Shown piece after piece: positions 62,797 through 64,000 of a stretch of 64,000 nt of DNA. The number at the start of each line of letters is the position of its first letter. Positions within the stretch are counted from its first letter, which is position 1. The notes beneath the pieces were generated by a model. That model did no database searches and was not told where the DNA came from. It worked only from the letters and a program-made list of their open reading frames with translations. The stretch lies in the NCBI RefSeq assembly GCF_051401765.1, contig NW_027480532.1:1302001-1366000 (forward strand). The letters are read 5' to 3'. Both the position numbers and the translations under genes were made by a program. This DNA comes from Calliopsis andreniformis (taxonomy: Eukaryota > Arthropoda > Insecta > Hymenoptera > Andrenidae).

Positions 62797-64000
62797 CCTC
62801 AATGTTGAAGCCTCAATCCTCAATCCTCAATCCTCATTCGTCAATCTTCAATCCTCAATACTCAATCTTCGATCCTCAATCCTCAATCCTCAATACTCAA
62901 TCCTCAATCCTCATTCGTCAATCTTCAATCCTCAATACTCAATCTTCGATCCTCAATCCTCAATCCTCAATACTCAATACTCAATCCTCAATTTTCTATC
63001 CTCATTCTTCAATCCTCAATACCCAATACTCAATCTTCAATCTCCAATCCTCAATCCTCAATCCTCAATCCTCATTCTTCAATCCTCAATACCCAATCCT
63101 CAATCTTCAATCCTCAATCCTCAATCCTCAATCCTCAATCCTCAATCCTCAATCCTCAATTTTCAATCCTCATTCTTCAATCCTCAATACCCAATATTCA
63201 ATCTTCAATCTTCAATCCTCAATCCTCAATCCTCAATTCTCAATCCCCTATCCCCAGTCCTCAGTCCTCAAACCTCAATCCTCAACCCTCAGCCCTCATT
63301 GTCAATCCTCAATCTTCAATCCTCAATCCTCAATCTTCAATGCTCAATACTCAATCTTCAGTCCTCAATCTTCAATCCTCAATCCTCAGTCCTCAATACT
63401 CAATCTTCGACCCTGGATCCTCAATCCTCAATCCTCAATCCTCAATCCTCGATCCTCAATCTTCAATCCTCAGTCCCATATCCTCAATCTTCAATCCTCA
63501 ATCCTCAGCCCTCAATCTTCAATCCTCATTACTCAATCTTCAATCCTCAATTCTCAATCCTCAATCCTCAGTCCTCAGTCCTCAAACCTCAATCCTCAAC
63601 CCTCATCCCTCATCCACAATCCTCAATCCTCAATCTTCAATCCTCAATCCTCAGTCCTCAATACTCAATCTTCAATCATCGATCCTCAACCCTCAATCCT
63701 CAATCCTCAATCCTCGATCCTCAATCTTCAATCCTCAATCCTCAATCCTCAATCCTCAATTCTCAATCCTCAATCCTGAGTCCTCAGTCCTCAAACCTCA
63801 ATCCTCAACCCTCATCCCTCATCCACAATCCTCAATCCTCAATCTTCAATCCTCAATCCTCAGTCCTCAGTACCCAATCCTCAATCTTCAATCCTCAATC
63901 CTCAATCCACAATTCTCAATCCTCAATCCTCAATCCTCAGACCTCAAACATCAATACACAACCCTCAGACCTTGTCCTCAATCCACAATCCTCAATCTTC

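Larger units (their letters stand above)
1..64000 (+). repeat. Heptamer satellite array (CCTCAAT)n filling the window
   Basis: From the first to the last base the + strand is a head-to-tail run of CCTCAAT and close variants. Both ends of the window lie inside the array, so its true length is over 64 kb. Variants are mostly single substitutions (CTTCAAT, ACTCAAT, CCTCAGT, CCTCATT, TCTCAAT, CATCAAT, CGTCAAT, CCTCGAT, CCTCAAA, CCTGAAT). Their order is conserved between distant blocks, so this is a higher-order satellite and not a homogeneous microsatellite. All three + frames are open and encode the same seven-residue cycle. The - strand has TGA every 21 bp per frame. Stop-creating variants (CCTGAAT, ACTTAAT, CTTTAAT) are freely tolerated, and no start has a ribosome-binding or Kozak-like context. 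No RNA gene, mobile element or unique flank was seen. Role unknown; structural heterochromatin is an inference from architecture only. Confidence 0.98.
60726..64000 (+). repeat. Tandem duplication, period 1724 bp, running off the window
   Basis: 60,726-62,449 is followed by 62,450-64,000, which repeats the first 1551 bases of the unit with no difference that I could see. Landmark C (60,968 and 62,692), GTTGAAG, CCTGGAT and the CTGAGTCC boundary all recur at +1724. The unit probably continues beyond the window. Confidence 0.88.

Noticed and set aside
1..64000. Telomere repeat array
   Set aside because: Strand asymmetry and a short unit are telomere-like, but neither strand contains TTAGGG, TTTAGGG, TTAGG or another telomere motif I know, and the G runs are only two bases. 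High variant content and kilobase-scale higher-order structure do not fit a telomerase product.
1..64000. CRISPR array
   Set aside because: Spacing is far too short and there are no unique spacers; landmarks are 0.6-5 kb apart and are themselves made of heptamers.
1..64000. tRNA, rRNA or structured RNA genes
   Set aside because: The + strand is almost free of G and the - strand of C, so paired stems of the required kind cannot form, and no conserved RNA-gene box was seen.

Overview
The whole 64 kb window is one tandem-repeat (satellite-like) array with no gene I can support. The basic unit is a heptamer, CCTCAAT on the + strand (ATTGAGG on the - strand). It repeats roughly 9,000 times in a single orientation. 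Most units are canonical; the rest are one- or two-base variants such as CTTCAAT, ACTCAAT, CCTCAGT, CCTCATT, TCTCAAT, ACCCAAT, CCTCGAT, CATCAAT, CGTCAAT, GTTCAAT, CCGCAAT and CCTGAAT. G is very rare on the + strand. The + strand stays open in all three frames only because 7 is not a multiple of 3, so every frame reads the same heptapeptide (L-N-P-Q-S-S-I). The - strand has TGA every 21 bp in every frame. I therefore call no CDS. I also see no tRNA, rRNA, CRISPR array, transposon or promoter.

The order of the variant heptamers is a long-range pattern that recurs as higher-order repeats. I used a 147-bp landmark (21 heptamer slots, containing AGAATATCC and usually CACAGTTTTC) as a ruler. There are 38 copies plus one decayed relic, in types A to F. 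From 3 to 26 kb the order cycles A-B-(C)-D, with A-to-A units of 5788, 4577, 4068 and 5787 bp. A 14.43-kb super-repeat links 1.8-11.0 kb to 16.2-25.4 kb. The block 1-5.9 kb recurs about 42 kb later at 41.3-47.9 kb. From 26 to 34 kb and from 48 to 64 kb the array belongs to a different family containing only type C and, right of 53.3 kb, type E landmarks. Those two domains share a 4.1-kb duplication (27.8-31.9 and 48.1-52.2 kb) and a 2.4-kb one (31.9-34.3 and 54.2-56.6 kb). The right end (57.7-64 kb) consists of young tandem duplications with periods of 992 and 1724 bp. The most divergent part is 37.5-37.9 kb.

The heptamer register is kept over long distances. In the 4068-bp unit it is broken only by six fixed hexamers. 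In contrast, 53.6-57.35 kb carries 16 private one-base deletions, all in short homopolymers, which looks like uncorrected sequencing or assembly error.

The organism cannot be identified from this sequence. A gene-free array over 64 kb long with nested higher-order repeats is most typical of eukaryotic heterochromatin (pericentromeric, subtelomeric or a sex/B chromosome). Filamentous cyanobacteria carry short heptamer repeats of related sequence (CCCCAAT-like), so a prokaryotic source is not strictly excluded, but an array this size would be exceptional there.
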